From: Synaphobranchus kaupii
Taxonomy: Eukaryota > Chordata > Actinopteri > Anguilliformes > Synaphobranchidae
Assembly: GCA_029718625.1 (NCBI GenBank)
Contig: CM056389.1
Location: 12,266,292-12,330,291 of the forward strand
Direction: 5' to 3'
DNA: 64,000 nt
Below, piece by piece: positions 61,609-64,000 of the stretch (positions are counted from its first letter, which is position 1; each line of letters begins with the position of its first letter). Position numbers and translations under genes: made by a program. The notes beneath the pieces were generated by a model that was not told the origin of the DNA, made no database searches, and worked only from the letters and a program-made list of their open reading frames with translations.

Positions 61609-64000
61609 GGTGTGATATGGTCACATCCCTGAGTCCGATAGCACAGTGCAGTCTCACAGTATGTGATATGGTCACAGCCCTGGGTGCTGTATCTCACAGT
61701 ATGTGATATGGTCACAGCCCTGGGTGCTGTATCTCACAGTATGTGATATGGTCACAGCCCTGGGTGCTGTATCTCACAGTATGTGATATGGTCACAGCCC
61801 TGGGTGCTGTATCTCACAGTATGTGATATGGTCACAGCCCTGGGTGCTGTATCTCACAGCATGTGATATGGTCACAGCCCTGGGTGCTGTATCTCACAGT
61901 ATGTGATATGGTCACAGCCCTGGGTGCTGTATCTCACAGTATGTGATATGGTCACAGCCCTGGGTGCTGTATCTCACAGTATGTGATATGGTCACAGCCC
62001 TGGGTGCTGTATCTCACAGTATGTGATATGGTCACAGTCCTGGGTGCTGTATCTCACAGTATGTGATATGGTCACAGCCCTGGGTGCTGTATCTCACAGT
62101 ATGTGATATGGTCACAGCCCTGGGTGCTGTATCTCACAGTATGTGATATGGTCACAGTCCTGGGTGCTGTATCTCACAGTATGTGATATGGTCACAGTCC
62201 TGGGTGCTGTATCTCACAGTATGTGATATGGTCACAGCCCTGGGTGCTGTATCTCACAGTATGTGATATGGTCACAGCCCTGGGTGCTGTATCTCACAGT
62301 ATGTGATATGGTCACAGTCCTGGGTGCTGTATCTCACAGTATGTGATATGGTCACAGTCCTGGGTGCTGTATCTCACAGTATATGATATGGTCACAGCCC
62401 TGGGTGCTGTATCTCACAGTATGTGATATGGTCACAGCCCTGGGTGCTGTATCTCACAGTATGTGATATGGTCACAGTCCTGGGTGCTGTATCTCACAGT
62501 ATGTGATATGGTCACAGTCCTGGGTGCTGTATCTCACAGTATGTGATATGGTCACAGTCCTGGGTGCTGTATCTCACAGTATGTGATATGGTCACAGTCC
62601 TGGGTGCTGTATCTCACAGTATGTGATATGGTCACAGTCCTGGGTGCTGTATCTCACAGTATGTGATATGGTCACAGTCCTGGGTGCTGTATCTCACAGT
62701 ATATGATATGGTCACAGCCCTGGGTGCTGTATCTCACAGTATGTGATATGGTCACAGCCCTGGGTGCTGTATCTCACAGTATGTGATATGGTCACAGCCC
62801 TGGGTGCTGTATCTCACAGTATGTGATATGGTCACAGCCCTGGGTGCTGTATCTCACAGTATGTGATATGGTCACAGTCCTGGGTGCTGTATCTCACAGT
62901 ATATGATATGGTCACAGCCCTGGGTGCTGTATCTCACAGTATGTGATATGGTCACAGCCCTGGGTGCTGTATCTCACAGTATGTGATATGGTCACAGTCC
63001 TGGGTGCTGTATCTCACAGTATGTGATATGGTCACAGTCCTGGGTGCTGTATCTCACAGTATGTGATATGGTCACAGTCCTGGGTGCTGTATCTCACAGT
63101 ATGTGATATGGTCACAGCCCTGGGTGCTGTATCTCACAGTATGTGATATGGTCACAGCCCTGGGTGCTGTATCTCACAGTATGTGATATGGTCACAGCCC
63201 TGGGTGCTGTATCTCACAGTATGTGATATGGTCACAGTCCTGGGTGCTGTATCTCACAGTATGTGATATGGTCACAGCCCTGGGTGCTGTATCTCACAGT
63301 ATGTGATATGGTCACAGTCCTGGGTGCTGTATCTCACAGTATGTGATATGGTCACAGTCCTGGGTGCTGTATCTCACAGTATGTGATATGGGCACAGCCC
63401 TGGGTGCTGTATCTCACAGTATGTGATATGGTCACAGTCCTGGGTGCTGTATCTCACAGTATGTGATATGGTCACAGCCCTGGGTGCTGTATCTCACAGT
63501 ATGTGATATGGTCACAGTCCTGGGTGTTGTATCTCACAGTATGTGATATGGCCCTGGGTGCTGTATCTCACAGTATGTGATATGGCCCTGGGTGCTGTAT
63601 CTCACAGTATGTGATATGGCCCTGGGTGCTGTATCTCACAGTATGTGATATGGTCACAGTCCTGGGTGCTGTATCTCACAGTATGTGATATGGTCACAGT
63701 CCTGGGTGCTGTATCTCACAGTATGTGATATGGTCACAGTCCTGGGTGCTGTATCTCACAGTATGTGATATGGTCACAGTCCTGGGTGCTGTATCTCACA
63801 GTATATGATATGGTCACAGCCCTGGGTGCTGTATCTCACAGTATGTGATATGGTCACAGCCCTGGGTGCTGTATCTCACAGTATGTGATATGGGCACAGC
63901 CCTGGGTGCTGTATCTCACAGTATGTGATATGGGCACAGTCCTGGGTGCTGTATCTCACAGTATGTGATATGGTCACAGCCCTGGGTGCTGTATCTCACA
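61609..64000. repeat. Minisatellite, 40-bp unit, about 58 copies, continuing past the window edge
   Basis: Unit ATGTGATATGGTCACAGCCC, TGGGTGCTGTATCTCACAGT. The first units (61609-61651) are degenerate. A C/T difference (CAGCCC or CAGTCC) alternates in runs. Three consecutive 34-bp units at 63541-63642 lack GTCACA. The array is cut by the window end. Confidence 0.97.

Overview
The window is vertebrate DNA, most likely from a teleost fish. It holds part of a clustered protocadherin locus, all of it on the minus strand. Four complete variable exons and the 5' part of a fifth each encode, on one uninterrupted exon, a signal peptide, six cadherin (EC) repeats, one transmembrane helix and a short variable cytoplasmic tail. 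Each complete exon ends in a phase-0 splice donor. The membrane-proximal sequence, with YNYEVCMTTDSRKSD in the tail, points to the gamma-like (pcdh2/pcdhg) group; the gamma assignment is from family knowledge and is less certain than the protocadherin call. No constant exon is present. Because the genes read leftward, the constant exons should lie to the left of position 1. Teleost origin is also suggested by a decayed Tc1-like transposon, MITE-like elements and widespread fish-type repeat fragments.

Layout. 1-700: 5' part of variable exon 1. 2716-5103: exon 2. 8620-11079: exon 3. 13049-15505: exon 4. 16111-18543: exon 5. Each is preceded, about 200-290 bases upstream, by a short conserved promoter element matching the protocadherin CSE (plus-strand core GATCAACAGCGAC). 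The gaps hold minisatellites, microsatellites, a Tc1 relic and MITEs. From about 20.3 to 54.9 kb the sequence is one satellite array of about 700 copies of a 49-bp unit. Just beyond it is a relic of a protocadherin transmembrane exon (54932-55053). The rest is a succession of unrelated minisatellites with 33/34-, 49-, 45-, 54- and 40-bp units; the last runs off the right edge. By my addition about 41-42 kb of the 64 kb is tandem repeat.

How the genes work together. In clustered protocadherins each variable exon has its own promoter, and one is chosen stochastically per neuron and spliced to shared constant exons; EC1-EC4 give homophilic recognition. Here EC6, the transmembrane helix and the tail are almost identical among exons 2-5, while EC1-EC5 differ in patches, which is the pattern left by gene conversion. 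Exons 1 and 2, with their upstream DNA, are a recent tandem duplicate pair.

Most unusual points: the 34.5-kb satellite inside the gene cluster, with nested 6575-bp and 4022-bp duplications; a 33-bp minisatellite that multiplies the splice donor of exon 4 six times in the same phase; a minisatellite with 33 perfect AP-1-type TGAGTCA motifs; and repeats that appear to have grown inside, or been interrupted by, transposable elements. I see no new protein system; the novelty is in repeat architecture around a recognition-gene cluster.
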